A stretch of 64,000 nucleotides of DNA, taken from positions 61,394,882 to 61,458,881 of the forward strand of contig OX352761.1 in assembly GCA_947095585.1 (NCBI GenBank), in the 5' to 3' direction. A model generated the notes under the pieces. It searched no databases, was not told where the DNA came from, and saw nothing but the letters and a program-made list of their open reading frames with translations. The position numbers were made by a program, and so were the translations under genes. Every line of letters begins with the position of its first letter. Position 1 is the first letter of the stretch. This DNA is from Nephrocerus scutellatus (lineage: Eukaryota > Arthropoda > Insecta > Diptera > Pipunculidae). This document shows positions 10,972-21,410 of this stretch, piece after piece.

Positions 10972-11285
10972 ACTAATTATAATTATTTATCTTTGCTATA
11001 AGGTAAAATACTGAAGGGTGTAGTGGAGGCGGGTGAGCGATGTTAGTATCGATTCCATAGTTTTTTTTTTTTTTGGGAGAGGGGGGGGGGGGGCAATAAA
11101 AAGTGAAATTATTCACACCATATATGCCATTGAATGTAAATAGATACAAGTGAAGATAAAACCAACAAAATGATTAAATTTCACACCACAATTTGTTTGA
11201 CTTGAGCAGAATTTCAACAAAGTAGTCTAGTACGGACAATCATATCAAGTGTAATATGACTTTGGATCCAGAAGAAGAAATCGCT
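10972..11285. other. Unrecognised AT-rich spacer with poly-T and poly-G runs
   Basis: No coding frame. A run of T (about 11060) followed by a run of G (about 11079) stands out. I see no transposon end here. Confidence 0.4.
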
Positions 11286-11289
11286 GTGT

Positions 11290-11705
11290 ACATTGTTTTT
11301 TTTTTAATAATTCGCGCACGCTTAAAAGGGTTTGCACCCCTATTATGCTCGGCTATATGCTTGGTACAGCGTAGGCGTTAAGTAAAAGGAGGAGAAAAGA
11401 GGAGATGTCTATGAGCTTGTGTTTTAAATGCCTCTGGATCATAGTGATGTGGGAAAACAGAGCTTGGCAGAGCATTCCACGTACGTCTGAAGAACGAATC
11501 CCTGAACTTTACTATACGCCCGAAGATGGTAAACTGATCAGCAATTAGAGCGGCACGAGTATTGCGGTTGAATTTAAGAGAGGTGGCATGCAGCTGCAGC
11601 TGCAGATAAAACAGTGACAAGCAGGAAACGTACCTGCGGTGATCAAGCGAATCTATTGATTTCGCTATATTTGCGTTACTGAAAAGTTTATTCCGCCGAC
11701 AGCAA
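11290..11705 (-). pseudogene. Non-LTR retrotransposon 3' end (RT C-terminal tail)
   Basis: Minus frame 11620-11378 ends with FRRTWNALPSSVFPHHYDPE and AFKTQAHRHL, a C-terminal block following the RT of CR1/Jockey-type elements. The 3' untranslated sequence includes GGGTTTGCACCCCT near 11329 and a T run on the + strand. The same 3' end, with GGGGTTTGCACCC, is present at 19870, so the two are copies of one family. Confidence 0.7.
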
Positions 11706-12016
11706 CAAGAATATTTCCCGAAGACGGAGAAATAATTTGTTTGTTTATAAATGGCAATTTTTGGGTTTCACTGAACTTTATCATTATAGTTTGATTAGGT
11801 AAACAATTTTAAAAGCATATAATAATATTCCTAATAATAATATAAAGAAAAAAACCGGAAACGGAACAAAGGTTACTCGCTACTATCCAACCAAAATGCC
11901 TTTTTCCATCCTACTTCTACGAAAAAATTTAACTATATTATATTTAATAATAAATATTTGTGTATTAATTTAAGGTATAAAAAATGTGCTTATTTTGCTC
12001 TGTGCTGTAATGACAG

Positions 12017-12101
12017 AAAACAAGATATTATTTCATTCAAAAAGCTACTTGCATTTAACGGAAAGCTGTAAAGCCCTGGCCGCGTTAATGTATCCGTTCA
12101 G
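12017..12101 (+). CDS. Sbf: Sbf exon a (end of central DENN strand region)
   Basis: Preceded by TGACAG and followed by GTATAATT. It starts with two bases completing a Glu codon, then reads NKILFHSKSYLHLTESCKAL and ALMYPF, ending with the first two bases of an Arg codon that the next exon completes. This matches the conserved segment of MTMR5/13 in which a short hydrophobic strand and the S-R-S-like block precede the Y-P-F-R-Y motif of the DENN domain. It was found by extending the frame upstream from the next exon and is too short to stand out on its own. Confidence 0.85.
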
Positions 12102-12163
12102 GTATAATTACTTTCTATTTTTAAAGTACGTTTTCTAACCATTTTTAGTTTGTTTGTTTAAAG

Positions 12164-12541
12164 GTACAGCCATATTTACATTCCTATACTTCCCGCACCT
12201 TTAATGGAAGTCTTATGCACACCAACCCCATTCATTATGGGTATACACAGTTCTTTGCAGAGTGTAATAACTGAGTTATTGGATGTTATTGTGGTTGATT
12301 TAGATGGTGGTCTCGTTATAATACCAGAATCATTATCTCCGCCAGTTCCGAAGCTCCCATCACCATTATGGGAGGCCACTCAAGAATATTTAACAATGAT
12401 CCTTCAACCAGATTTAGAAAGGTCAGATATGGCTTTTCCTTTAACTGAAAAAAGAAAAATGAATGTGTCAAAATCAGAATGCTTAGTAGATAAAGAACTT
12501 CGAGCTATATTAATGCGGATGTTTGCACAGCTCTTGCAAGG
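12164..12541 (+). CDS. Sbf: Sbf exon b (core DENN domain)
   Basis: Acceptor TTTAAAG before 12164, donor GTATGTTG after 12541. The product carries the DENN core: YIPILPAPLMEVL, TPTPFIMGIHSSL and the diagnostic LLDVIVVDLDGG, then ILQPDLERSDMAFP and KELRAILMRMFAQLLQG. These blocks align in order with vertebrate MTMR5 and MTMR13. DENN modules promote nucleotide exchange on Rab GTPases; for this family Rab28/Rab21-type partners are reported, which is background knowledge and not visible here. The exon is phase-linked on both sides. Confidence 0.95.
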
Positions 12542-12590
12542 GTATGTTGAAATTATTTACACATTTCAAGTATAATATATTTATGTTCAG

Positions 12591-12834
12591 TTACAGATCT
12601 TGTTTGACCATAATTCGCATTCATCCAAAGTCTGTTATAACATTTTATAAAGCTGGATTTTTAGGCGCACGAGACTTGATAGAAAGTGAATTTCTTCTTA
12701 GAGTCTTGGATAGTATGTTTTTTACAGGTTTTGTTAATGAACGTGGTCCACCATGGAGAACATCTGATGCTTGGGATGATCTTTATTATTCTATGAGCGA
12801 AATCAATAAATCTGAGGATAATAACAAATGCTTG
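12591..12834 (+). CDS. Sbf: Sbf exon c (dDENN)
   Basis: Starts after TTATGTTCAG with one base completing Gly, then YRSCLTIIRIHPKSVITFYK, AGFLGARDLIESEFL and SMFFTGFVNERGPPWR, ending in phase 0 before GTAATAAT. It corresponds to the dDENN part of MTMR5/13, where the blocks R-I-H-P, A-x-F-L-G-x-R and F-V-x-E-R-G-x-P are conserved. The preceding intron is only 49 nt, typical of fly minimal introns. Confidence 0.93.
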
Positions 12835-13084
12835 GTAATAATTTACGTTCATTCATGTAAACATATAATGCTTTTACATCTAATTCTATATAAATGGCAA
12901 AATTAAGTAAAAAAAAGCCTGACGTAACTTACATTTATGTTTGCCTGAATCAGAACTGTTTTTTTTCAGTGCATTTTTTACGGACAAAATTTGATTTGTT
13001 TATGTGTTCGTAAAACTATTATCAAAACACTATAAATGTATAGAGAACAGTTTTATTTTTCCCATCATGCAATTTTAAAGCCTT
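12835..13084. other. Start of Sbf intron 3, no feature
   Basis: AT-rich intronic sequence after the donor at 12835. No frame or repeat was recognised before the dispersed repeat at 13085. Confidence 0.5.
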
Positions 13085-13400
13085 TTTACTTTCTTTTACA
13101 TAGCAAAAAGAAGTATAGTAATCATGAAAATCATGAATAATCGAACTCTACATACTGCCCAGATGGCTCAACTTATGGGGATGAAAATTTATATTTAAGT
13201 TTTTAACATAAATTGTGAGGTTTGCAGTTGCTTTTGACTGAAATCTGACAACCGAAAGTGATAGTTTACTTGGACAGTTTTTCGAGTTTTTGCAAGGAAC
13301 TCAAAAAGTAAAGCACTTAGAAGATATAAGTGCAAAAAAATGTATAAAGTGAAAATAAAATAACAAAAATTAATAAAAAAAATTTGAAAAAAAAATTAAA
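13085..13400 (-). repeat. Dispersed non-coding repeat, minus copy
   Basis: The reverse complement aligns along almost its whole length with 2577-2960, with the same ordered landmarks (TGCACTTA, TTTTTGAGTT, GCAAAAACTCG, CACAATTTATGT, TTTTCATGATTA). The copy lacks the CAGA-rich insert of the + copy. Confidence 0.6.
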
Positions 13401-13412
13401 AATTATATTACA

Positions 13413-14008
13413 CTAGCTGACCCGACAGACGTTGTCCTGTCCCACTTTCAATAAATTTGTTTGTGAACGTTTTGTGAACTTGTGAAAAGCTATTTGTTTT
13501 GCGATATCGCGTCACAGTATTAGTCACATCAGTATTAGCAGAAATACCCGGCGTTTCCCGGCTGTCCCATCCCACTAACCCTCGCCCACTAAGCTCCCGC
13601 CCACTGACGCCACGCCCACTTACACCCACTAACTAACCAACTCACCAATCCAAAAAACTAGAATCGACACTTATACAGGCAAAAAATGTACACTTGTTCG
13701 AATATTCTTTATATGAAGATCATATACAGGGAAAACTACATTTTCCACCCCAGCGCCACCCATCGGGCCCAAATTTTGTCAACGACTTTCTTTTTATTTA
13801 AATATTATATGGTGTAAATTTGAGCCAAATCGTTCCATAAATAAGAGTTTTCGGAAAAAAAAAACGATACCAGCGCAATCTGCCGGGTCAATTTGTGAAT
13901 CTAAACCATCCAGGGCGTCACCCAAACGCATACAAAATCAAATCGGTCCAGCCGTTTAGGAGGAGTTCAATGACATACACACGTACAGTAGAGTTATATA
14001 TATAAAGA
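13413..14008 (-). mobile_element. Non-autonomous Helitron
   Basis: Read on the minus strand the element starts TCTTTATATATATAACTC and ends GGTCAGCTAG, and it lies between an A and a T. TC and CTAG ends with insertion between A and T are the Helitron rule. A G+C-rich stem-like stretch precedes the CTAG end. The inside holds no protein frame; a block around 13550-13630 has short repeated CGCCCACT motifs. Confidence 0.6.
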
Positions 14009-14029
14009 TAAATACATTGTTATAAGGAA

Positions 14030-15400
14030 GCTTGATTTCCTTCAGCATTAACATCATCATGAACATTATTTGTAAATACTGTGACAATAAGTACGTAACT
14101 AAAATACGATACGTGAACGTCGGAAGTTACATGAGTTACGAATCGTGAAAACATCGCATCAATGGTTGTATCATATCAAGTCGTGCCCAGAATCTAAATC
14201 TAAATTGTTTTTTTTTTTTCAAAAATACTAAGCGCAATCCGTCATCTTTATCGAAGTGAATATTGAAATCACCGCCAAGTATGAGCGGAAGTTCATGTTA
14301 ACGTTTCTTCAACAGTTTTGAGCCCCTTCATTATATGCTAACAATGCTTCGTGCAGATTGTGTCTTTAACGTTCTGATTGGCTGGAATATAAACTGTGAC
14401 CATTACAATTTGTTTACCTCTAAGCAAAGTGCATATCGCGGCGCATATGTTCCCAAAAGTAGATTTGGTTTGACTTACATGCTGGGAATTTGTTCTCAAG
14501 AAAGCATCATCACAGACAGTAAAGACGTGTTGCGAATCGGCAACATTTAGATAGTTGCCGACGCTTCCCCCGCGCTTAATGCTGGGTCATCTGTGTTGTG
14601 TTATGCAATTGAAATTTTCAATTTCGACCCGTTCCTCGTTAGGAAGCCAAGTTTCTGATAACATTAATACATGTAATTATGTATTATATTACCACGTAAG
14701 TCACGGCAATGTGCCCGGAGGCTTTGGCAATTATGGGAAAATATTGTCATATTCCCTCTACTGATTTTTTCGAGTATAATCTGACCAATTGTGTGAAGAT
14801 GGACAGTCAATAGCCGGGTAAACTCGTTTCTTAATGGAGGCATCGTTTCATTTTCTCATCTACCATGGTAAAAACGTTGACGCTCATCAGTAGGTACAAT
14901 ATGTAGTCCTTGAGCTGTGACCCTGAATAAGGCTACGCAGACCAAACGTTATAAATGTGTTTTACTGTATTTGTAAACAACTTCATCAAATGTCCCTCCT
15001 TGCGATTTGTGAATTGTTAACGAGCAGGCTGGTTTTAGTGAAAAATGATTTCTTTTAGCAAGAATCGATTTATTTCGATTGAGAGGACTGTTCCGGATCT
15101 ACGATTGATATGAACTGTTGTTAATTCCTTTTATATTTGTACAGCCAGCCATTTTCCTAACGACACCGTTAGGAAAAATAAGCCAAACGCGTATAACTCC
15201 ATTTTGATCACCCAATTCAACGTGTGCCAATTAGCCTACTGCCACATTGACTAACCCATCCTCAACGTCGATGTTTGTGATTATGAAGGGTTTATCTACA
15301 ACGAAAATAATTTCGTATGGTAACCCTCCTGTGTCAATCGTGCTGAGTTTGTGAAGTTTCTCTCTAGCGACCCTTTTTTTCGCGACCAGCTCCACACCCG
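14030..15400 (-). mobile_element. Helentron-type relic: PIF1-like helicase C-terminus then EEP endonuclease
   Basis: From high to low coordinates the minus strand shows NIDVEDGLVNVAVG (about 15285-15240), then LTIHKSQGGTFDEVVYKYSK (about 15020-14960), VALFRVTAQGLHIVPTDE and QRFYHGR, all from the last helicase motifs of Helitron helicases. It continues with NCQSLRAHCRDL (about 14725) and, in broken frames, an SETWLPNEE block and VTVYIPANQNVKD, an EEP endonuclease start. A fusion of Rep-helicase with an EEP endonuclease is the defining feature of Helentrons. Stops and frameshifts are frequent, so it is a fossil. The Rep domain is missing. Confidence 0.65.
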
Positions 15401-15464
15401 AATATATATATATGATGTGCAATCCACTAAAAGTTATTTCTTTCAGTCTACGCGTTCTAACATG

Positions 15465-16255
15465 AGCTGTATTCAACACACCGCCGAACGGAGATATCGT
15501 CATCGTGATGGGGGACTTGAATTCCAAGTTAGGCAAAGACAATGAAGGACTCATACATGTGATTGGGAAGCACGTCGTCGGCGAACGAAATGACAATGGC
15601 GAAAGATTTGTTGATTTCTGCAACACCAAAAACCAGGTTTCCGCACTGGATCGTCCTGTGTCGACCACATCAACACCCTGCGGGTCATTGTTGAACAGTG
15701 CGTTAAATTCCGGTCACCACTGCACCTGCTGTTCATCGATTTTGAGAAGGCGTTTGACAGTATCAACAGACAGTTTATCTGGTTCGCCTTGTGCAGGAGA
15801 GGTATACCCGATAAACTAATATTATTAAAGCAACCTATGATGGCTCTAAATGTCATGTGCTGCATAGAGGAAAGCTGTCAGAGGAATTCGAGATCCTAAG
15901 TGGGGTACGACAAGGTTGCATTCTATCGCTGATACTTTTTTGTTTGTGATTAGCGATGTGCTTCGCGCAGCTTTATCTAGTGGAAACAGAGGAATTCGTT
16001 GAACTCTTACATCTAAACTCAAACATCTGGACTACGCTGACGAAGTTTGTTTACTCTCACACAGTATTATAGAGCTGCACCAAATGAAAACAAATGTGGA
16101 GAGGGAGGAAAATTTTGCGGGTTTGAATGTGAACAACAGGTAGAGAGAGTATAGAGTTTACAATATCTTGGAAGTATTGTCTCGACCGAAGGTGGACCCC
16201 AACAGGACATTGTTTGCATCGGCAGAGCAAAATCAGTGTTTGGAATGATGTCCAT
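15465..16255 (+). mobile_element. RTE-like element fragment (endonuclease end and RT core)
   Basis: The first part, VMGDLNSKLGKDNEGLIHVI and NDNGERFVDFCNT, is the end of an EEP endonuclease and matches the copies at 57550-57670 and 61740-61860. After a junction at about 15650, shifted frames give INTLRVIVEQCVKFRSPLHL, FIDFEKAFDSINR, RGIPDKLI and LSGVRQGCILS, the A and B blocks of RTE-type reverse transcriptase. The catalytic block is eroded (HLDYADEVCLL near 16028). Part of the protein between endonuclease and RT is deleted. Confidence 0.75.
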
Positions 16256-16299
16256 TATATTTTCTATTTTTTTATATACAGGGTGTATCCGTTAAGGTG

Positions 16300-17046
16300 G
16301 CAAATACTTAAAGGGATGATTCCTTGGTTAATTTTGTGAAAAAAAATCGTATGGAAAGGAGTGGTCTATTTTCAACCCCTGCGGTGTACGTAGCGTTTCA
16401 ATGTGAAGATTCAATTTATTTTCTCAGAACTCTCTCTGATTTATTGAAAAAGCAATACGAAAAAACGTACACGAAACTAAAACGACGCGAGTCCAAATAC
16501 TTTTATCAATGAATCTTGGTCAGGGAAAAACTACAAAAAACGTTGAACAAGAAAATATTACAAATTTTATCAATAAAACAAATAATACAAACAATAACAT
16601 ATTTTTTTTTTTAAATGAAATATTAAAATCTTCTAATGACCTCTACTGTCGTCATTCTGGAAGTTGTTGACGGCTATTTTGCAGGCCTGTAGATTAAAAG
16701 ATTCAGGAAACACGGAGTCTACTAACTGATTCCACATCAAAGTCACTCTCGGATAAAAGGAGTATTTGAAGTGTTGGGTTCTACATGAAAACGGTTTTAA
16801 GGCAAATCTATTTTTATTAGACCTGAAACGAGTTTTAAGTTTGCTGACAAAAGGACCTGGGAAAAGATTACGGGTTTCTGAAGAACATCTACCGTTGTAA
16901 AATTTGTAGAAAACAGTTAAGGCTCCTACATTTCGTCTATGCTCCAAAGAGTCAAGTGATGAACTAATGGTTACATCGTTTATCAAACGGATAACTCTAT
17001 TCTGAATTCCATCATTCTGAAAATTTTTACATAGTGTTTTATACAT
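16300..17046 (-). pseudogene. Non-LTR retrotransposon RT C-terminal region and 3' UTR
   Basis: Frame 17046-16633 reads SSSLDSLEHRRNVGALTVFY, KFYNGRCSSETR and LMWNQLVDSVFPESFNLQAC, the C-terminal block after the RT in a CR1/Jockey-type family. The 3' UTR at 16390-16500 matches 49900-49985 in the opposite strand, so the copy at 49386 belongs to the same family. Confidence 0.7.
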
Positions 17047-17049
17047 ATT

Positions 17050-18125
17050 TTATGCTTACTTTGCAATACGAATTTTATGGGCAAGTGCATTGATTGACTT
17101 GTGATGAACAAAGTGTAATTTGATAAATGCGAATTAAGGAATAATTTAAATATGATGAAAAAGACAATTTCAAAGTATCGCGCGATACGCGTCACACGTG
17201 GAATAAGCGTAACAAGTTAACCAGTAACAAAAGTTTTGTTAACTTTCGATTTTGCTCCTCATAAAATGTTTTGTGTAATTTTTTTTTATATATGTATTGA
17301 AATTCGTTCAACGCACTCATTGCGGTTTAGTTCAAGTTTTACACTTTACATTAGTATTAGCATTCTAGTATGACTCGACTCAAATGTCAGAGTCACTTAA
17401 TTTTCAACAGCGAACAAATGAAAACGTTTTTAAATTTTCAATATATTAAATCAAACACCGGCATTCGTATTTTATTTGTTACTTTCCACAGCGAACGGAA
17501 AATTGATTCTTAAGGAGTAAACTCCAAAAATCTAGTTTAAGAGTGCTCGATTGTTAACTTATTCTTCTGTCCAAATATTTCCAAACCCACGCTATGCCTA
17601 GGCATTATAAAGTGCAAATCCCTTAATACATGCACGGCTACAGCGAGCGTCGCTTTGGTTCTGTTTAGGTAGACGTAGGGAAATCCGACAGCTGAGAACA
17701 AAAAGAAAAGAAAATAAATAAAAACATGGGCTTAAAAAAAAAACATTTAATCACTATTGCGTTTTAAATACAAGTCGCAACATCATTGCACATTAGAAAT
17801 TATAAGTAAACCAGATAATTATTATATTTTTCTTGACTTCAAGTAGTAAAATCAAAATAACTTAGATCTTCAAAAGATTTTTTAAAAATTATTAGTAATT
17901 TAAAAAAATGCATTACATATAGATTTCCTTGCTGATGACAATGAAGGATGAGTTGAGTAGTCATTGGAATTCTACCATTGTGTTGGATTGTAAATGACAA
18001 TCTCTTTTTCATAGAATAGGACACAAGCGGTAAACCGGAATTAACTGAAATTAGGGTTTATTTTTTCCGTGAAAATTGCATAATGGGAAAAATGAACCTT
18101 AGACATACGTAAACTTTCATATTTC
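17050..18125. other. Intronic AT-rich DNA without recognisable gene
   Basis: Many short A/T runs and no frame with a known domain. No clear repeat borders were seen. Confidence 0.5.
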
Positions 18126-18127
18126 AT

Positions 18128-18362
18128 TCCGGGTTTAAAATAGGAGAGGAGGTTGTTTGGTACCAAATGATAGGTAATATTTCCTTTCAATTAAAAAATC
18201 GGGTAAACCGAACCGCCCCCAACAGGCACACCCATACAACGTATTTGTATGAAAACCCGCTCCCACATCCAAGAGGGGTCTGATTGGCCCCATTATTATT
18301 GGAACATACCTATATTACCTTTCATTTGATACCAAGCAACCCCCTTTTCCATTTAAAACGCC
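18128..18362. repeat. Foldback element with ~48-bp inverted arms
   Basis: The left arm, from GGTTTAAAATAGGAG through GGTACCAAATGATAGGTAATA, is the imperfect reverse complement of the right arm, from CCTATATTACC through TTTGATACCAAGCAAC to CATTTAAAACG. The loop of about 140 bp has no frame. This is the shape of a MITE or foldback element. Confidence 0.6.
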
Positions 18363-18554
18363 TCAGATATACTTCTTTCTTTCCATTGGAAAATTCGATT
18401 GAAAATTTTATAAACTTTTAATTCCATGGGTCGCTATACTGAAGTTCAATCGATTATTTTGTCATATACTATCATAGATAAAAATGCATATGAACAGATA
18501 TTATCGAAAATTGCTTAAGTTATTGACGGCTTGTTAACTCTTATTTCTCAAAAG

Positions 18555-18857
18555 ATTTACATTCACATGCAAGAGCTTGGAAAGTTACTTTATGGAATAG
18601 AGGTACCCAATCATAAGGTGTATACACAAAAAGTACTGGTGCCACCCGATGGAGCTTTTGATAGAATACATCAACCAACTTTCCCAATTTTAAATGCCGC
18701 AAAAATTGAACTCATTATAAATAATGGCACAAGCACCAATTGCATCACTAGTCGTTTTCAAATAAGTAATAAAAATCGAATAATTTCTATGGGACCTCGA
18801 TTACCAGCAGACATAGAAGTAAGGGCCATTCCAATGAATTCGGCCAGACGGCTTGAA
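18555..18857 (+). CDS. Sbf: Sbf exon d (linker between dDENN and SBF2 region)
   Basis: Acceptor TTTCTCAAAAG, donor GTATGTAT. The 101 codons read IYIHMQELGKLLYGIEVPNH at the start and NSARRLE at the end, with a less conserved middle. In MTMR5/13 the same position has a H-V-Q-E-L-x-x-x-L-Y block and ends with the invariant N-S-A-R-R-L-E. It follows a 5.7-kb intron full of transposon relics. Confidence 0.92.
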
Positions 18858-18915
18858 GTATGTATTTTTATTTATACCCTGTTTTATAAGTAATAAGCTC
18901 AATAACATCGTTAAG

Positions 18916-19100
18916 GTTTTAAAGACTTGCATATCAAATATTTTTGAAAATAAGATTTCCGATGCAAGAAGATTAATTCCCGCAGTTATTAGAACTCTAA
19001 AGCACCCAGATGCAAGGCTTTCACTATGTCGAGAACTTTCTGGATACGTGATTGGGAACAAAGCTGTACTAGATCATCAACAGTTCGATTTCATTATCAA
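18916..19100 (+). CDS. Sbf: Sbf exon e (start of SBF2 region)
   Basis: Begins directly after TCGTTAAG with VLKTCISNIFENKISDARRL, continues LIPAVIRTLKHPDA and ends AVLDHQQFDFII plus two bases of a Lys codon before GTAAGTAA. The block V-L-D-H-Q-Q-F-D-F is nearly invariant in MTMR5/13. The intron before it is 58 nt. The split Lys codon is completed by the G that begins the exon at 41285, which fixes the 22-kb intron between them. Confidence 0.95.
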
Positions 19101-19405
19101 GTAAGTAATCTTTTTTATTATTAAACTAGTGTTCGGGTGCGCTTTGACGTTTTTTGGTTATGATGCATACATCATAAATTTTTTACTGTTATACACAATA
19201 TTGTTTAACACAGAAATCTCTAAAAAAAATTTGAAATAAAATAAACTGAACTGAACTGATAAAAGTCTCTAAATCCATACCTATAAAAATCAATTTCTGT
19301 GTGTCATTGCATTAGTCAAATGCAATATGTTTGTTTTAATGCAGTAAATGTTCTTAAGACAAAAGTTTTACGATCGCGCTGAAAAAAAAATTGGTACTAC
19401 ATAGT
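19101..19405. other. Start of the 22-kb Sbf intron
   Basis: Donor GTAAGTAA, then AT-rich sequence with no recognised feature until the G-rich minisatellite. Confidence 0.5.
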
Positions 19406-19409
19406 AATT

Positions 19410-19620
19410 TGGTCGGGGGTTTAACGAGAGTCTTGAGTGTGGTCTTGCGGAGTGGTCTTGATGGGATTCTGAATGGGTCTTGAGGGAGATCTTGATGGAG
19501 TCTTGAGGGGGTCTTGAGTGGTGGCTTAAAGTGTTATTGAGGGGTTATTAGCAAGATTTTGAGGGAGTATTTAGAGGGTATTCATGAGTCTTGGTGGGTT
19601 TGGTGGGGGTATAAGTGATG
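19410..19620 (+). repeat. Degenerate G/T-rich minisatellite
   Basis: The word GTCTTGAG or GTCTTGATG followed by a G run recurs roughly every 17-20 bases across 200 bp, for example GTGGTCTTGATGGG, GGGTCTTGAGGGAG and GAGTCTTGAGGGGG. It is strongly strand-asymmetric (almost no C). Confidence 0.65.
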
Positions 19621-19780
19621 TCATTGGAGATACACATGTGCGCAAAGTTTGAATAAAATCGATCTAATTTTAATGAAATTTATATTTGAAGCCCAATCAC
19701 TTCTTAATTTTGTTGTAGAAAGTGTTGTCACCGGAGAAACACATGTGTGCAAAGTTAAAAAACTGGTTTTAAGTAGTCGA
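19620..19780 (+). repeat. Diverged copy of the dispersed ~120-bp repeat
   Basis: Contains TGGAGATACACATGTGCGCA, AAGTTTGAATAAAATCGATC, then TTTTAATGAAATTTATAT, and a second partial unit starting CCGGAGAAACACATGTGTGC. It follows the plan seen at 1160-1390 and 43020-43335. Confidence 0.55.
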
Positions 19781-19844
19781 TTTGTTTATAGTAATTGCTG
19801 CTTGCACTTGAAATAAAAATAGTCACCTTACCATGGGTAGGGAG

Positions 19845-20450
19845 ATAACTTTTTTTTAATGTACACACGATAAAGGGGTTTGCACCCTTGTAATTCTTAG
19901 CACAGCGTGGGCGTTAGGAAATTAGGGAGAGGAAAATATGAGATGTCTATGCACTTGTGTCTTAAACGACTGCAGATCGTACAAATGCGGAAACACAGAA
20001 TCAGGCAATTCATTCCACATAACTATCGTGCGGCTAAAGAAGGAATCTCTGAATTGGTTAGTACGTCCGAAGACAGGCTTAATGGTGGACCCGTGAGCTC
20101 GAGTTGAGGCACGGGTATTACGGATGGGTTGGACAATGGGCGGGATGCTTCTGGATATTTCTTTTTAACACCGCTTGTGGAAAAAGCGATAAAACAGTGA
20201 AAGGCAGGAAACATTCCTACGATTCGATTGTTTTCGCGATATGTACGTCACCAATAAGTTTTAACGCTCGGTTCTGAACTCTGTTTAGTAGATGCAATGT
20301 GGTCTTGGGGGCACCTGCCCAGACAATATAGTTGTATTCAAGTTCAGGGCAAATATACGCCTTGTAAATAGTAGCCAGATCTGAAGCATACGGTACATCT
20401 TGCACCGTTTTAGGAAAACTAAACATCTCGAAAAATTTTTGGCGACGGAA
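19845..20450 (-). pseudogene. Non-LTR retrotransposon RT C-terminal region and 3' UTR
   Basis: The frame from 20426 gives SDLATIYKAYICPELEYNYI, then VWAGAPKTTLHLLNRVQNRA and LKLIGDVHIAKTIES, the thumb region following the RT catalytic site. It then degrades, and the 3' UTR carries GGGGTTTGCACCC as in the copy at 11290. The same protein block is found at 59764-60027. Confidence 0.75.
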
Positions 20451-20459
20451 AAATAAAAA

Positions 20460-21050
20460 ACAAGCTCCTTGAAATGGTAATTTATTCTGAAATTTTTATG
20501 CTTACTATTTATGAAATTTTTTTTTGCCTACTAAGGATAAATTTACTTTACTTAATTTAGGTTAAATTATTGGCCGTGTCGATGGTTGGGCTTTTTATTG
20601 TTTTCGGGTGAACGTCCGATCGATGAAGTGTGGAGGCGGCTCTAATAGAACGGCACCTAGCTGACATGCGGCCCTGAACGCTCATGTACATCTAAATAAT
20701 AGAGACGGTTTGTTCTCACATCCATTTTGAGAAAAAAAAAATAAAAGAGAGCCAAACCATTAATTATAGAGGAAATGACAAATAGTTATCGCAGGCTGAG
20801 AATCCCTTTTGTATGCTCTTGCTAGGAAGGCGATTGTGTTGGTGACACTGCGTAGAACATGCATCCTACCATACGACTACGTTCGGAGTTGCAAATCCTA
20901 CTCACTGCCCGGCGGCCACACAAAAGCAAAATGTTTTTTGTATTCTTCGTTGAGCTGTGAGATCGTAAAAGAGCAAGAATATGTACGCCTGCGAGAAACA
21001 GCTCAGGTGTTGCTGGCAGACAACACAGTACTCACATACACCACTGCAGT
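20460..21050. other. Intronic DNA without recognised feature
   Basis: Mixed-composition sequence, including a 90-codon open frame at 20809-21078 that has no domain and ends in the inverted arm of the next element. I regard it as non-coding. Confidence 0.4.
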
Positions 21051-21054
21051 GCAT

Positions 21055-21338
21055 GCTAGAGCAAAACCTTCTCTATAGAAAGCCCAACTGTTCCGGTCGT
21101 ACACAGAAACATGCTTAGATTCATCCAAAACGTATTTGTATTAGTAATCAACTAAAGAGCAAAATCCATATAAAATTTTTCTGTTTCCCACTACCACATC
21201 TTACGTTTCTCGCTCTTTGCGACTGCTTATTTTTTGTACACTGTATTTACATCCCACAAACACACATGCGTTTTGGATTGGCTTACAGCATTAGTATGCG
21301 TAGAGTTGAGCTTTCTATAGAGAAGGTTTTGTGCTAGA
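21055..21338. repeat. MITE-like element with long imperfect inverted ends
   Basis: The left end CTAGAGCAAAACCTTCTCTA then TAGAAAGCCCAACT is mirrored at the right end by AGTTGAGCTTTC then TATAGAGAAGGTTTTGTGCTAG read in reverse. Similarity continues weakly inward (ATCCAAAACG on the left, CGTTTTGGAT on the right), giving arms near 75 bp. The internal part has no frame. Confidence 0.65.
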
Positions 21339-21410
21339 GTGGTTTCAAACAGACGGTAACAAAAAGGAAAGAAGTCAGTCGTGATCTAGAAGTCGAAAAG
21401 CAAGCCATAA

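Noticed and set aside
12176..12379. Minus-strand open frame within Sbf exon b
   Set aside because: It is the antisense shadow of a well-conserved DENN exon.
20809..21078. 89-codon open frame
   Set aside because: It ends inside a MITE arm and shows no conserved motif.
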